Shown: piece by piece, positions 6,606 through 15,675 of the stretch | Layout of the letters: each line of letters begins with the position of its first letter | How positions within the stretch are numbered: the stretch's first letter is position 1 | Source of the DNA: Alkalinema sp. CACIAM 70d | GTDB lineage: Bacteria > Cyanobacteriota > Cyanobacteriia > Leptolyngbyales > Leptolyngbyaceae | Length of the DNA stretch: 56,314 nucleotides | Reading direction: 5' to 3' | Assembly (NCBI GenBank): GCA_002148405.1 | Contig: MUGG01000160.1 | Location: 1-56,314 of the forward strand | The notes under the pieces: generated by a model | The model's input: only the letters and a program-made list of their open reading frames with translations | Databases searched by the model: none | What the model was told of the DNA's origin: nothing | Made by a program: the position numbers and the translations under genes

Positions 6606-8528
6606 ATGTTGCCTCGCTTTAATTCCCGATCGAGTAAATCGATCCAGCCTCCCGGCTCCACCCCCAACCTGCCTCCCGGCTCTACCCCCGACGTTTTTAT
6701 TTCCTACTCCCGTCGCGACAAAGCCTTCGTGCAGAAATTACACGACGCCCTGCGCCAAGGCGATCGGGATCTCTGGGTCGATTGGCAAAACATTCAACCT
6801 ACTGAACAGTGGTGGAAATCCATTCAATCGGGCATCGAAGCCGCCAATACCTTCGTCTTTATTCTCTCGCCTGACTCAGTCACTTCGGAAGTCTGCGGTT
6901 GGGAAATCGAACACGCCATTCAAAACAATAAACGCCTCGTTCCCGTCATCTACCGTGACGTTGATCCGCAGCAAGTCCACCCCACCCTCAGCGCCCTCAA
7001 TTGGATTTTCTTGCGCGATCAGGACAACTTTGAGCAAGGCTTCCAAACCCTAGTCACCGCGATCGACACCGATCTGGACTACGCCAAACAACACACCCGC
7101 CTGCAAATCAAAGCCCTGGAGTGGGATCGGAACCACCGCGAACCCAGTTTTCTCTTGCGTGGAAAAGACCTCATTCAAGCGGAAACCTGGCTGCAAACGA
7201 GTGCAACTAAAGCCCCCGCCCCTACGGAACTGCAAGTCCAATACATCACCACCAGCCGCCAAGCCCCTGGCTATCGCCCCAACCTGCCCACCCTTTTGGT
7301 CACCAGCGCGGCGATGCTCCTGGCGATCGGGGGAATTCGCGTCACCGGATTACTGGAACCCGTGGAACTGTGGGTCTTCGATCGCATGGCCCAAATCAAA
7401 CCCGTGGAAGGCACCGACGATCGCTTTCTCGTCATCGAAGTCACGGAAGCGGATATTAAAGCCCAACTGCAACGCAACGAAAACGCCCGTGGCACCCTCT
7501 CTGATGTTTCCCTCAATCGCGTCCTCAGCGAACTGCTGCCCTACCAGCCCCGCTTAATCGGTTTAGATCTCTACCGCGACTTCACGATCGACCCTCAAGT
7601 TCAACAACTCGCCCAGCGATTTCGTACTGATAACCGTATCATTGGCCTTTGCAAGCTTCCCAACGGAGACGGACGTGATCCTGATAGTAATCGCGCCATC
7701 AATCCACCGCCAGATATTCCCAAGGATCGATTAGGATTTTCCGACGTTGTCTATGATGTTGATTCAATTGTTCGCAAGCAGATGATGGTACGGAAACCCC
7801 TGCCTGAAATGCCCTGTCCAACAATCGCCTCCTTTAGTTGGGCGGTGGCCCAGCATTACCTCGATCGGGTACAAGGAACAGGTCTTGTGAAAATTGCACC
7901 GGACGCCATCGGTCGATCGATTACTTTAGGAAAATCTCAGTTACCGGGACTGGGCCTGTTTAGTAACGCTTACCAAGGCAGCATCGACTCCGAAGGGCAT
8001 TACCTGCTGTTGAACTATCGGCTCGGCCCCGGCAAAACTGCCCAAGAACGGGTCAATAACATCGCTAAACGAGTGACCTTAGAAGACGTGCTAAATCGCC
8101 AGCTCACTGAGCAGGATGTCCGCGATCGCATCGTTTTAGTTGGCATTACCTCCGAAGCCAACAACGACTACTTCAAAACGCCCTACGGCCCCATTATGGG
8201 GGTGGTGTTGCAAGCCCAAATGACCAGCCAACTCCTGAGTGCCGCCTTGAACGATCGGCCCCTGCTGCAAGTGTGGCCTCTCTGGTTAGATGTCCTGTGG
8301 ATTTGGGCCTGGGCAGGCGTGGGCGGCGCGATCGTGGTGCTGTGGCTCGATCCAGTGCGGCGGGGCCTGTTTCTAGGGGTCGCAATGGGGGGCTTGGTGG
8401 GCAGTGCCTGCTTGTGGTTTAGCCTAGGCTCCACCTGGGTGCCGCTCCTGCCTCCGGCGTTTATGATGGTAACAACGGCAGTCATTTCAGTCAAAATGGC
8501 CGCTCGGCAACAACAGTTAAGACAATAG
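6606..8528 (+). CDS. TIR-CHASE2 transmembrane protein
   Basis: 640 aa. Residues 30-155 are a TIR domain (DVFISYSRRDKAFVQKLHDA; SPDSVTSEVCGWEIEHAI keeps the acidic residue of the WExEHA region). A spacer and one membrane helix (about 228-248) lead into a CHASE2 sensor domain (about 255-540; LLPYQPRLIGLDLYRDF, then VRDRIVLVGITSEANNDYF). Three closely spaced C-terminal membrane helices follow (about 553-632). CHASE2 is an extracytoplasmic sensory domain, normally attached to a kinase or cyclase output; here the only recognisable output is the N-terminal TIR. It is the first gene of an operon with DUF928 and hemagglutinin-CHAT genes. Expected topology: TIR cytoplasmic, CHASE2 outside (inference). 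Confidence 0.88.
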   Translation: MLPRFNSRSSKSIQPPGSTPNLPPGSTPDVFISYSRRDKAFVQKLHDALRQGDRDLWVDWQNIQPTEQWWKSIQSGIEAANTFVFILSPDSVTSEVCGWEIEHAIQNNKRLVPVIYRDVDPQQVHPTLSALNWIFLRDQDNFEQGFQTLVTAIDTDLDYAKQHTRLQIKALEWDRNHREPSFLLRGKDLIQAETWLQTSATKAPAPTELQVQYITTSRQAPGYRPNLPTLLVTSAAMLLAIGGIRVTGLLEPVELWVFDRMAQIKPVEGTDDRFLVIEVTEADIKAQLQRNENARGTLSDVSLNRVLSELLPYQPRLIGLDLYRDFTIDPQVQQLAQRFRTDNRIIGLCKLPNGDGRDPDSNRAINPPPDIPKDRLGFSDVVYDVDSIVRKQMMVRKPLPEMPCPTIASFSWAVAQHYLDRVQGTGLVKIAPDAIGRSITLGKSQLPGLGLFSNAYQGSIDSEGHYLLLNYRLGPGKTAQERVNNIAKRVTLEDVLNRQLTEQDVRDRIVLVGITSEANNDYFKTPYGPIMGVVLQAQMTSQLLSAALNDRPLLQVWPLWLDVLWIWAWAGVGGAIVVLWLDPVRRGLFLGVAMGGLVGSACLWFSLGSTWVPLLPPAFMMVTTAVISVKMAARQQQLRQ

Positions 8529-8560
8529 CTAATTTATAAGACAATAGGCAATCTACCCGT

Positions 8561-9415
8561 ATGATCAAGTTTCCCCAACACTGGCGTCAATGCTTTCGAG
8601 ATTACGTTTTCCACGATCGTAAATTCCTTGATCGAAAGCTCCTTGCCGTCGGCTTGACGCTGGTTTTCACTGGACTGAATTTCACTATTCAGGCTCCCCC
8701 CAGTGCCGCACAATCCATTACCGAGCGGCTTCGGCGGTTACTTACGGGGCAATCCCGGCGGGCAGACAACAACCGGCCTCGGGGAGCCGCCAGCCGAGGA
8801 GGCTGTCGATCGGACAAACCTCTGACTGCCCTCGTACCCATGCTACGGGAAGGTAAAGAAGCACCGCTATTTGTGGGATCTACGACCGAAGCTCATCCCA
8901 CCCTCTGGTTTTACCTGCCCTATGCCCTCACTCCCAATCATCCTGCCGAATTGCGCATTGAGGAACCCGATCCTGAAGATAATCAGTTCACCATCCAGCG
9001 CACGATCTTGACCCTCAATCAAGCTCAGCCTGGAGTGATGCGCATTCAACTGCCCAAAACAGAAGCCCCACTGCCGTTTAATCAAATCGTCCATTGGAAA
9101 TTTGTTGTCAGGTGTGATGAAAAAGATACTTCCGTTAATCAGTTTGTTGATATTTCAATGATTCGTTTAAAAACAGAACCCAAATTGCTCCAAGGAATTT
9201 TATTAGCTCCACCGATCGAACGATCGAAACGCTATGTGCAAGCTGGGATTTGGAATGAAGCCCTAACCATTATGGCCAATCTACGGTTGCAGCAACCTAA
9301 AGATGCCACGATCGAAAAAGAATGGCAAACTCTCCTGAAAACCGCTGGGTTAGAAGAGGTTGCCACGCAGCCGTTAAATACCTGTTGTGAAGTTCCCTTA
9401 AGAGAAAAGCCATGA
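8561..9415 (+). CDS. DUF928 domain protein, exported
   Basis: 284 aa. A hydrophobic segment near residues 28-45 followed by APPSAAQS looks like a signal peptide. The DUF928 core follows: LTALVPMLREGKEAPLFVGS, HPTLWFYLPYAL, IQLPKTEAPL and WKFVVRCDE. The biochemical function of the family is unknown. It starts 33 nt after the TIR-CHASE2 stop and its last codon overlaps the next start (ATGA), implying translational coupling. In cyanobacteria DUF928 genes commonly sit beside CHASE2 and CHAT/hemagglutinin genes, so a shared envelope-surveillance role is plausible (inference). Confidence 0.88.
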   Translation: MIKFPQHWRQCFRDYVFHDRKFLDRKLLAVGLTLVFTGLNFTIQAPPSAAQSITERLRRLLTGQSRRADNNRPRGAASRGGCRSDKPLTALVPMLREGKEAPLFVGSTTEAHPTLWFYLPYALTPNHPAELRIEEPDPEDNQFTIQRTILTLNQAQPGVMRIQLPKTEAPLPFNQIVHWKFVVRCDEKDTSVNQFVDISMIRLKTEPKLLQGILLAPPIERSKRYVQAGIWNEALTIMANLRLQQPKDATIEKEWQTLLKTAGLEEVATQPLNTCCEVPLREKP

Positions 9416-12400
9416 ATCTATTATCAAAGCGGTTAATGAGTTCGCTACTGAGTTTGTCTGTGCTGAGTTTACCCCTAGGGTCGATCGGGCTAATTGCCTC
9501 GGTGCAAGCACAACCGATCACCCTCACAGCCGACGGGACGGGAACGATCGTCAACCAGCAAGGGAACCGCTTTGAGATTACCGGGGGCAGTCGCTCCCAG
9601 GATGGTAGCAATTTATTTCATCGGTTTACTCAGTTTGGCTTGGAGACGGGGCAAACGGCTAATTTTCTAGCCAATCCCGCGTTGAAGAATATTCTGGGGA
9701 GCGTGAATGGTGGTAATCCTTCAATCATTAACGGATTGATTCAAATTACCGGGGGTAATCCTAATCTAGTCCTAATTAATCCAGCGGGAATTTTATTTGG
9801 CAGTAATGCATCCCTGAACGTACCCGCTTCATTCACCGCTACGACCGCCGATCGGGTGGGCTTGGGCAATCAGTGGTTGAATGTTCTCGGCAATAACAAC
9901 TACAGCAATCTATTGGGCACTCCCAATACCTTTGCTTTTACCGCTCCGCAACCGAGTTCGATCGCGAATTTTGGCAATCTGGCAGTTCCGACGGGACAGA
10001 ATCTGAGCTTGCTGGCAGGGACGGTATTTAACTTCGGGACGCTCTCCGCACCGGGGGGACAACTCACGATCGCGTCCGTATCTGGGCCAACCGTTGCGAC
10101 GTTGAATTCCGAGACTGGGTTACTGAGTTTGGAACTCCAGCCCTGGACAGGCTCTCCCGAGAATTTCCGCACCACGTCTCTGCCGGAACTGCTGACGGGG
10201 GGCAATCTGCCAACGGCAACGGGAGTCACGGTCAATGCCGATGGCACGTTACAGCTTACCGGATCAAATCTGAAAATTCCAACGACAACGGGCACGACGA
10301 TCGTTTCCGGCACCCAGGATGTATCCGATACGTCTAGTGCAACCAGCGGGGGTGGGTCGATTACGAACTTGGGAACCCAAGTCGCGATCGTCAATGCTAA
10401 TCTCAACGCTTCGGGCAACGCTGGCGGAGGCACCATTCGCATCGGGGGCGACTACCAAGGCAAAGGCTCAGTTCCTAATGCTGAGCAAACCTACATTGAT
10501 CAAGCTTCTAAAATTCAAGCTGATGCACTACAATCCGGTTCCGGTGGACGGGTGATTACTTGGAGCGATCGGGCCACGCAATTTAACGGCGAGATTACGG
10601 CTAAAGGCGTGACTCAAGGTGGATTTGTTGAAGTCTCTGGCAAACAGAACCTCAGCTTTTTAGGCAAGGCGGACGTCAGCGCTAGTCAAGGGCCAGCGGG
10701 AACGGTTTTACTTGATCCGCAGGATATTAACATCGTTAATCCAACTGCCTATTTTTTAGGGCTCTTAGGCAATGGAGACATTTTATTTAATGACTTCGGA
10801 ACCACTACAAACTTTACTCTCCCCGTTAACGAGCTTGAAGCCATCACAGGAAATTTAATTCTCCAAGCCAGCCGTGATATTAATCTCAACCAAAATGTAA
10901 CTTTTAACTTACCGGATAATTCGACTATTACCTTTGAAGCCCTGGGCAACTTTAATGGAACGGGTCGTAATATTAACACCCTAGGTCGTAATCTGACGAT
11001 TGCAGCAAACAACATTAGCGTAGGTGAAATTACAACCAGTCCAGGCGATCTTAATAATTTATCAGCAGGGAGTATTAATCTCACCGCCCGATCGGGCAAT
11101 ATTCAAACTGCCGATCTCACGATTCAACAGCCCTTCTTTACAACGACTGTCGGGAATATGACCCTGACGGCGAATACTGGGGGAATTACAACCGGAGATC
11201 TCTTAATTTCCGGTATTTTTCCTACCAATTTGTTGCCCCAAACGGGTGGCGACATCAGCCTCAGTGCAGGAACTGGCGGCATCAGTACGGGCAACATCCT
11301 CTCTGAAGTTGCTAATCCCGTGGGTGGTGCAGTCAACCTATCGACCACCGGAGCGGTAAGCATCGGTAGCCTAATTACCCAAGGGCTCAGTCGTGCGGGA
11401 GATATTCAAATTTCAGCGGGACAAACCATTCAATCCAGCAGTGTGATTTTGGGGGCTGCTGGGACGTTCGGGGTAGCAATTTTGCCAACCATTACGACCA
11501 ATGCAGGGGATTCTGCTAGCACCATTCATCTGGTGAGCCAACAGGGAAATATCGATGTTAAAGATGTTCGCTCTAGCAATGCAAAAGTTGGTTCCAATAT
11601 CGATATTACTGCCCAGCAAGGCAGCCTGAAGACGGGGGTGATTAGTGCGAGTGGCACTGACCAAGCGGGAACCATTAACCTGTGGGCCGCTCAGAACTTA
11701 ACGGTGGGGGGCGAAGTGACTGAACTCGATCCGGTGACTGAAGAACCGATCGTGATTGGCAATCGCACCGTGGAATTGGGCAGCAACGGCAAGCTGGTCG
11801 TGAATGCAGGCGGAACCCTCTCCATGCCGGATGAATTTCTGCTTTCCGGTAGCAGCCTGACGATCGGTGATCAACTCGCTCCCCAAACCCTCGTGCTTCC
11901 TCCGATCCTCCGAACGGGCGGTGGCAATTTTAGTTTAAATAAGGCTGGTGATTTGACGTTTCCCAATACCTTTGTTTTGACTGAAGGGGGCGATTTCAAC
12001 TTAACTTTGACGGGCAAATTAACCGTTCCCGGTAGTATTGCCTTCGATACCGCAGGCGGCAAACTGACCTTACAAGCGGCGGCGATCGACGCACCCAAAC
12101 TGTTGCTCAGTAGTGCCAATCCCGACGGTCAAGGGGGTGACATCACCGTCATTGCCCAAGAGCAAATTCGCCTCGAAGCGATCGACAGCCATTCCGATCT
12201 CTTTGATGGGGGAAATGTCTTGATTGATCCGGAAGGGGATATTGAAATTGGCTTCATTAATGCCCAGGGGGGAACCGATGGGATTGGCGGACAGGTAGAC
12301 ATCACCACAGCCCGATTTCTCCGCATGGGTAGTAGCTTTACCGATCAAAATAGCATTCTCTCTAGCATTTCTACAGCAGGTGCCATTAGCGGCGGCTCGA

Positions 12401-13959
12401 TCATCATTCGTGCTAGTCGGTTAGCACCCGATGTGCCATTTACGATCGGGGATGCCAGCATTAGCGGTACTGCTGCCACAATTACAACCGGGGTTACAAA
12501 CCGCTTAGACCCCACACGATCGATTTCTGGTACCTTCGTACAAGGGACAGCCCCCAGTACCATTACCATCATTACACCCGAAATTACGGCCCCAACACCA
12601 CCAACCGATGGTTTGCCGCCTTTCCCCGAAATTCAACAAAAATCGCCTAACGAGAATGAAACGCCACCGGATACCGATGATGATTTGTTAGATCTCGGGA
12701 GTCAGTTTGATAACTGGGAAAATGATCACACCTTTGAGTTTTCTGATTATTTAGATTTGCCGGATCTGCCTAGAGTCATTTCCTTGGGCGCAGCGCGTAA
12801 AACCTTAGAACGGGTGTCTGAGGTGACCGGAATCCGACCGGCATTGCTGTATGTGGGATTTGTCCCTACAACGGAAGGCACGATCGAACGGCAGGAGAAG
12901 GATATCAAATTAGTCGTCAAAGAGCAGGAGTCCTTGGAACTGCTGTTGGTGACCCCCACTGAGCCTCCCTACGTTCTGCGCATTCCCCAGGCCGATCGCG
13001 CGCAAGTTCTAGCACTGGCCCAGCAATTCCGATCGGAAGTGGCCGACCCCAGCAAAACCAATACCCGCAGCTATATAAAATCCGCTAAAAAACTGTATGA
13101 CTGGCTGATTCGTCCGATCGAACGGGAATTGCGCGATCGGCAGATTGGCAATATTGCCTTTGTCCTGGATACAGGGCTGCGGTTTATTCCGTTAGCAGCG
13201 CTCTATGATGGCAAACAGTTCCTTGTGGAAAACTACAGCATTGGCCTGATGCCGAGCCTCAGCCTGACTGACCCGCGCCTCGTGGATTTGGGACAGGCGG
13301 AAGTGCTGGCTGCGGGAGCTACCCAGTTCACTGACCAAGCCCCATTGCCAGCGGTTCAATTGGAATTGACGAATATTCGCCGACTGTGGCCGGGAAGTAT
13401 TTTATTAAACCAAGACTTCACCTTGACAAATCTGAAAAATCAACGCCAGCGTCAACCCTTTGGACTGGTACACCTTTCCACCCATGGCGAATTCTTGCCG
13501 GGGGATCTGACGGATTCCTACATTCAACTCCAGGATCGACGGTTGCGGCTGAATCAGTTACGGGAGCTGAATTGGAACGATCCGCCGTTGGATTTGCTAG
13601 TGCTGAGTGCTTGCCGGATGGCCCTAGGCGATCGCGAGGCGGAATTAGGCTTTGCAGGATTAGCCGTGCAGGCGGGGGCACGATCGGCGCTGGCCAGTTT
13701 GTGGAATGTCAGTGATGAGGGCACGTCCGGGCTGATGGCAGAGTTCTACCAACAGTTGCGTCAGTCGCCCATCAAAGCTGAAGCGATTCGGCAAGCCCAA
13801 ATCCAAATGCTGAAGGGCAATGTGAAGGTTCAGAATGGCCAATTGCAGTGGTCGGGTGGGAAAGCGGTGCTACCGATCGAGTTGGAAAGTTTAGGAGATC
13901 GCACCCTATCCCATCCCTATTACTGGTCAGCCTTCACCCTCATTGGGAGTCCTTGGTAA
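9412..13959 (+). CDS. Filamentous hemagglutinin N-domain / CHAT peptidase-like giant
   Basis: 1515 aa. Signal peptide (residues 1-33, ends VQAQP). A TPS-secretion-type hemagglutinin domain spans about 35-275 (NRFEITGGSRSQDGSNLFHR; NPNLVLINPAGILFG). A long beta-helix of Gly/Asn/Thr-rich repeats runs to about 1060. A Pro/Asp-rich linker then leads to a C-terminal CHAT domain (about 1130-1515). The caspase-like dyad is visible as LVHLSTHGE (His near 1356) and LVLSACRMALGD (Cys near 1400), with GLAVQAGARSALASLWNVSD, the usual CHAT signature. CHAT domains are caspase-like proteases; fused to a secreted beta-helix, this one should act outside the cytoplasm. No TpsB partner is present in the window. 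The start overlaps the DUF928 stop. Confidence 0.92.
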   Translation: MNLLSKRLMSSLLSLSVLSLPLGSIGLIASVQAQPITLTADGTGTIVNQQGNRFEITGGSRSQDGSNLFHRFTQFGLETGQTANFLANPALKNILGSVNGGNPSIINGLIQITGGNPNLVLINPAGILFGSNASLNVPASFTATTADRVGLGNQWLNVLGNNNYSNLLGTPNTFAFTAPQPSSIANFGNLAVPTGQNLSLLAGTVFNFGTLSAPGGQLTIASVSGPTVATLNSETGLLSLELQPWTGSPENFRTTSLPELLTGGNLPTATGVTVNADGTLQLTGSNLKIPTTTGTTIVSGTQDVSDTSSATSGGGSITNLGTQVAIVNANLNASGNAGGGTIRIGGDYQGKGSVPNAEQTYIDQASKIQADALQSGSGGRVITWSDRATQFNGEITAKGVTQGGFVEVSGKQNLSFLGKADVSASQGPAGTVLLDPQDINIVNPTAYFLGLLGNGDILFNDFGTTTNFTLPVNELEAITGNLILQASRDINLNQNVTFNLPDNSTITFEALGNFNGTGRNINTLGRNLTIAANNISVGEITTSPGDLNNLSAGSINLTARSGNIQTADLTIQQPFFTTTVGNMTLTANTGGITTGDLLISGIFPTNLLPQTGGDISLSAGTGGISTGNILSEVANPVGGAVNLSTTGAVSIGSLITQGLSRAGDIQISAGQTIQSSSVILGAAGTFGVAILPTITTNAGDSASTIHLVSQQGNIDVKDVRSSNAKVGSNIDITAQQGSLKTGVISASGTDQAGTINLWAAQNLTVGGEVTELDPVTEEPIVIGNRTVELGSNGKLVVNAGGTLSMPDEFLLSGSSLTIGDQLAPQTLVLPPILRTGGGNFSLNKAGDLTFPNTFVLTEGGDFNLTLTGKLTVPGSIAFDTAGGKLTLQAAAIDAPKLLLSSANPDGQGGDITVIAQEQIRLEAIDSHSDLFDGGNVLIDPEGDIEIGFINAQGGTDGIGGQVDITTARFLRMGSSFTDQNSILSSISTAGAISGGSIIIRASRLAPDVPFTIGDASISGTAATITTGVTNRLDPTRSISGTFVQGTAPSTITIITPEITAPTPPTDGLPPFPEIQQKSPNENETPPDTDDDLLDLGSQFDNWENDHTFEFSDYLDLPDLPRVISLGAARKTLERVSEVTGIRPALLYVGFVPTTEGTIERQEKDIKLVVKEQESLELLLVTPTEPPYVLRIPQADRAQVLALAQQFRSEVADPSKTNTRSYIKSAKKLYDWLIRPIERELRDRQIGNIAFVLDTGLRFIPLAALYDGKQFLVENYSIGLMPSLSLTDPRLVDLGQAEVLAAGATQFTDQAPLPAVQLELTNIRRLWPGSILLNQDFTLTNLKNQRQRQPFGLVHLSTHGEFLPGDLTDSYIQLQDRRLRLNQLRELNWNDPPLDLLVLSACRMALGDREAELGFAGLAVQAGARSALASLWNVSDEGTSGLMAEFYQQLRQSPIKAEAIRQAQIQMLKGNVKVQNGQLQWSGGKAVLPIELESLGDRTLSHPYYWSAFTLIGSPW

Positions 13960-14013
13960 GGTCATCGCTGAGGGCTCTGGGGCGTCATCTTAGCAATTGT
14001 TCTAGCAATCGTT

Positions 14014-14925
14014 TTAGTAATCGTTTCGGGGATAGTCTACCAGTTCGATGCGGCTATTTTGCTGGCGAAATTTCACTCGCTTCCCAGCTTCCACATAGTT
14101 GCTGTGGGTCAATTCGCAGGTTTGGCAGGTGGGATTGTAGCGCACTTCAAAGGAACTGCGACGACGGACGCGCACACTTTCCCCAGATTCCAATCGGTAG
14201 AGATCGCCATCGATCGACAAGCGAATCGATTTATTAGTCTGATTAGAAATCAAAGTGCGATAGCTGGGAGAATCGTCGGATTCAAAATAACTTTGTAACA
14301 CTTTACCCGTAGAACAACGGAACTGGCGACGCTGCCGTAAATCAGCGCAAACATTATTGGAAACGGAAGAATTTGCACAAACTTCTTCGTTGTACCATTG
14401 GGCATTGCGGGTAATTTGGCGGGTTGCTTTTTCAATATTGGCACTGAATTTACCGGAGTCAATCACCCGATCGCGCTCTCGAATTTCATATTCAAATTCA
14501 TTGACTCCCGGCAGTACCCGAAATCGTTTGGAGGAGTGGCTGGTGCCGAATTCCATTTTGGTCGCTTCCGACGATCGGCCCTTGTCATATTCCCGATTCG
14601 TGAAGGGCATCGTATCTCCCGTCAGGCCACGGGTGGTGTTGCGCACAATGACCCGACGACGATCGCTGGTTGGGGTTTTGCTGGAAGTGAAGCGGGCTTC
14701 TTTGGTTTCAATCTCGCTGCCAGGACAGTCGCCCACATATTCCGTTTCAACAATTTGGGTGGAATTGAGCGTCGATTCTCCGACAAATTCCCAACCAATT
14801 TCGTCGCTGAGACCCGGTTGGGCGGTAGGTACGATGGGGGATTGGGCCAGCCCAACGGTGGCAAGGCCACCTGTCAGTAGGGTAGATAGGGTGAGGAGGC
14901 TCAAGGCAACAATAGAATGACGCAT
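14014..14925 (-). CDS. Exported protein of unknown function
   Basis: 303 aa with a clear signal peptide (residues 1-27: hydrophobic SIVALSLLTLSTLLTGGLA, cleavage near GLAQS). The mature part is hydrophilic, Ser/Arg/Glu-rich, and contains six cysteines (CPGSE, EVCANS, NVCADL, FRCSTG and a C-x-x-C in NPTCQTCEL), compatible with disulfides outside the cytoplasm. Internal beta-strand pairs such as YRLESGESVRVRRRSSFEVR suggest an all-beta fold. I do not recognise the family. It is convergent with the CHAT gene, 54 nt apart, and has its own upstream region of about 260 nt. Confidence 0.8.
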   Translation of the reverse strand: MRHSIVALSLLTLSTLLTGGLATVGLAQSPIVPTAQPGLSDEIGWEFVGESTLNSTQIVETEYVGDCPGSEIETKEARFTSSKTPTSDRRRVIVRNTTRGLTGDTMPFTNREYDKGRSSEATKMEFGTSHSSKRFRVLPGVNEFEYEIRERDRVIDSGKFSANIEKATRQITRNAQWYNEEVCANSSVSNNVCADLRQRRQFRCSTGKVLQSYFESDDSPSYRTLISNQTNKSIRLSIDGDLYRLESGESVRVRRRSSFEVRYNPTCQTCELTHSNYVEAGKRVKFRQQNSRIELVDYPRNDY

Positions 14926-15189
14926 AGAAGATCGAGTGGTGGGCTTTTAAAGAATTGTCCAGCAACCTAGGGGGAAATCAGGGAAAAAAGGCCGATCGAC
15001 CTGGACGATTTCTTTTCCTAGACGATTTTATAGCGCCAAGGTTTCTGAATTATGCAAAGTTGGGTTGGGTTGTTGAGGGCAGCTACCCCTGCGCCAAGGA
15101 GCTCTCGATCGACACCCAGCGCAACCAACCTAAATTCAGCTTCAAAAGACTTATTCCCCTCTCCTATGCAATTACGGCTGATGCAACGA

Positions 15190-15615
15190 TTAGGTACGCT
15201 CCCAGCGAAACTTGCGTTCCGATTCTTGGATGGGCACATCGTTAATGCTGGCGAACCGACGCATCATCAGACCATTGCTAGCGAATTCCCAGTTTTCATT
15301 GCCATAGGCGCGATACCAGAACCCTGCATCATCATGCCATTCATACTCGAACCGCACGGCAATGCGGTTATCCATAAAACACCAGAGTTCTTTCTTCAAA
15401 CGGTAATCCAGTTCCTTGGCCCATTTGCGCTTGAGAAACTCTTTAATCGCAGGTCGCCCGCTGAAAAATTCCGATCGATTCCGCCATTCAGAGTCTTCGG
15501 TATAGGCCAGCGCGACGCGATCGGGGTCGCGGGCATTCCAAGCATCCTCAGCGGCTTGGACTTTGATCTTGGCGGTTTCTAGGGTGAATGGAGGCAGGGG
15601 TGGCTTGGTTTCCAT
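15190..15615 (-). CDS. DUF1348 (SnoaL/NTF2-like) protein
   Basis: 141 aa from the ATG at 15615; AGGAAGG lies ten bases upstream. Strong DUF1348 signature: FTLETAKIKVQAAEDAWNAR, TEDSEWRNRSEFFSGR, EFLKRKWAKELDYRLKKELW, GNENWEFASNGLMMRR and a terminal RKFRWER. The cone-shaped NTF2-like fold binds small hydrophobic ligands, but the family's reaction is not established. It is the third gene of the minus-strand GST-PPOX-DUF1348 run, 60 nt behind PPOX, presumably under the divergent TetR regulator. A detoxification or metabolite-handling role is inferred from context only. Confidence 0.9.
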   Translation of the reverse strand: METKPPLPPFTLETAKIKVQAAEDAWNARDPDRVALAYTEDSEWRNRSEFFSGRPAIKEFLKRKWAKELDYRLKKELWCFMDNRIAVRFEYEWHDDAGFWYRAYGNENWEFASNGLMMRRFASINDVPIQESERKFRWERT

Positions 15616-15675
15616 AATCAAAACGCCTTCCTAATGATGAATGAGTCAGATACTAAGGGGCTAATTCAGAGCAGC

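Noticed and set aside
14357..14920. Plus-strand frames of 160-187 codons opposite the exported protein
   Set aside because: Antisense shadows; the minus-strand frame has a clean signal peptide and cysteine pattern.
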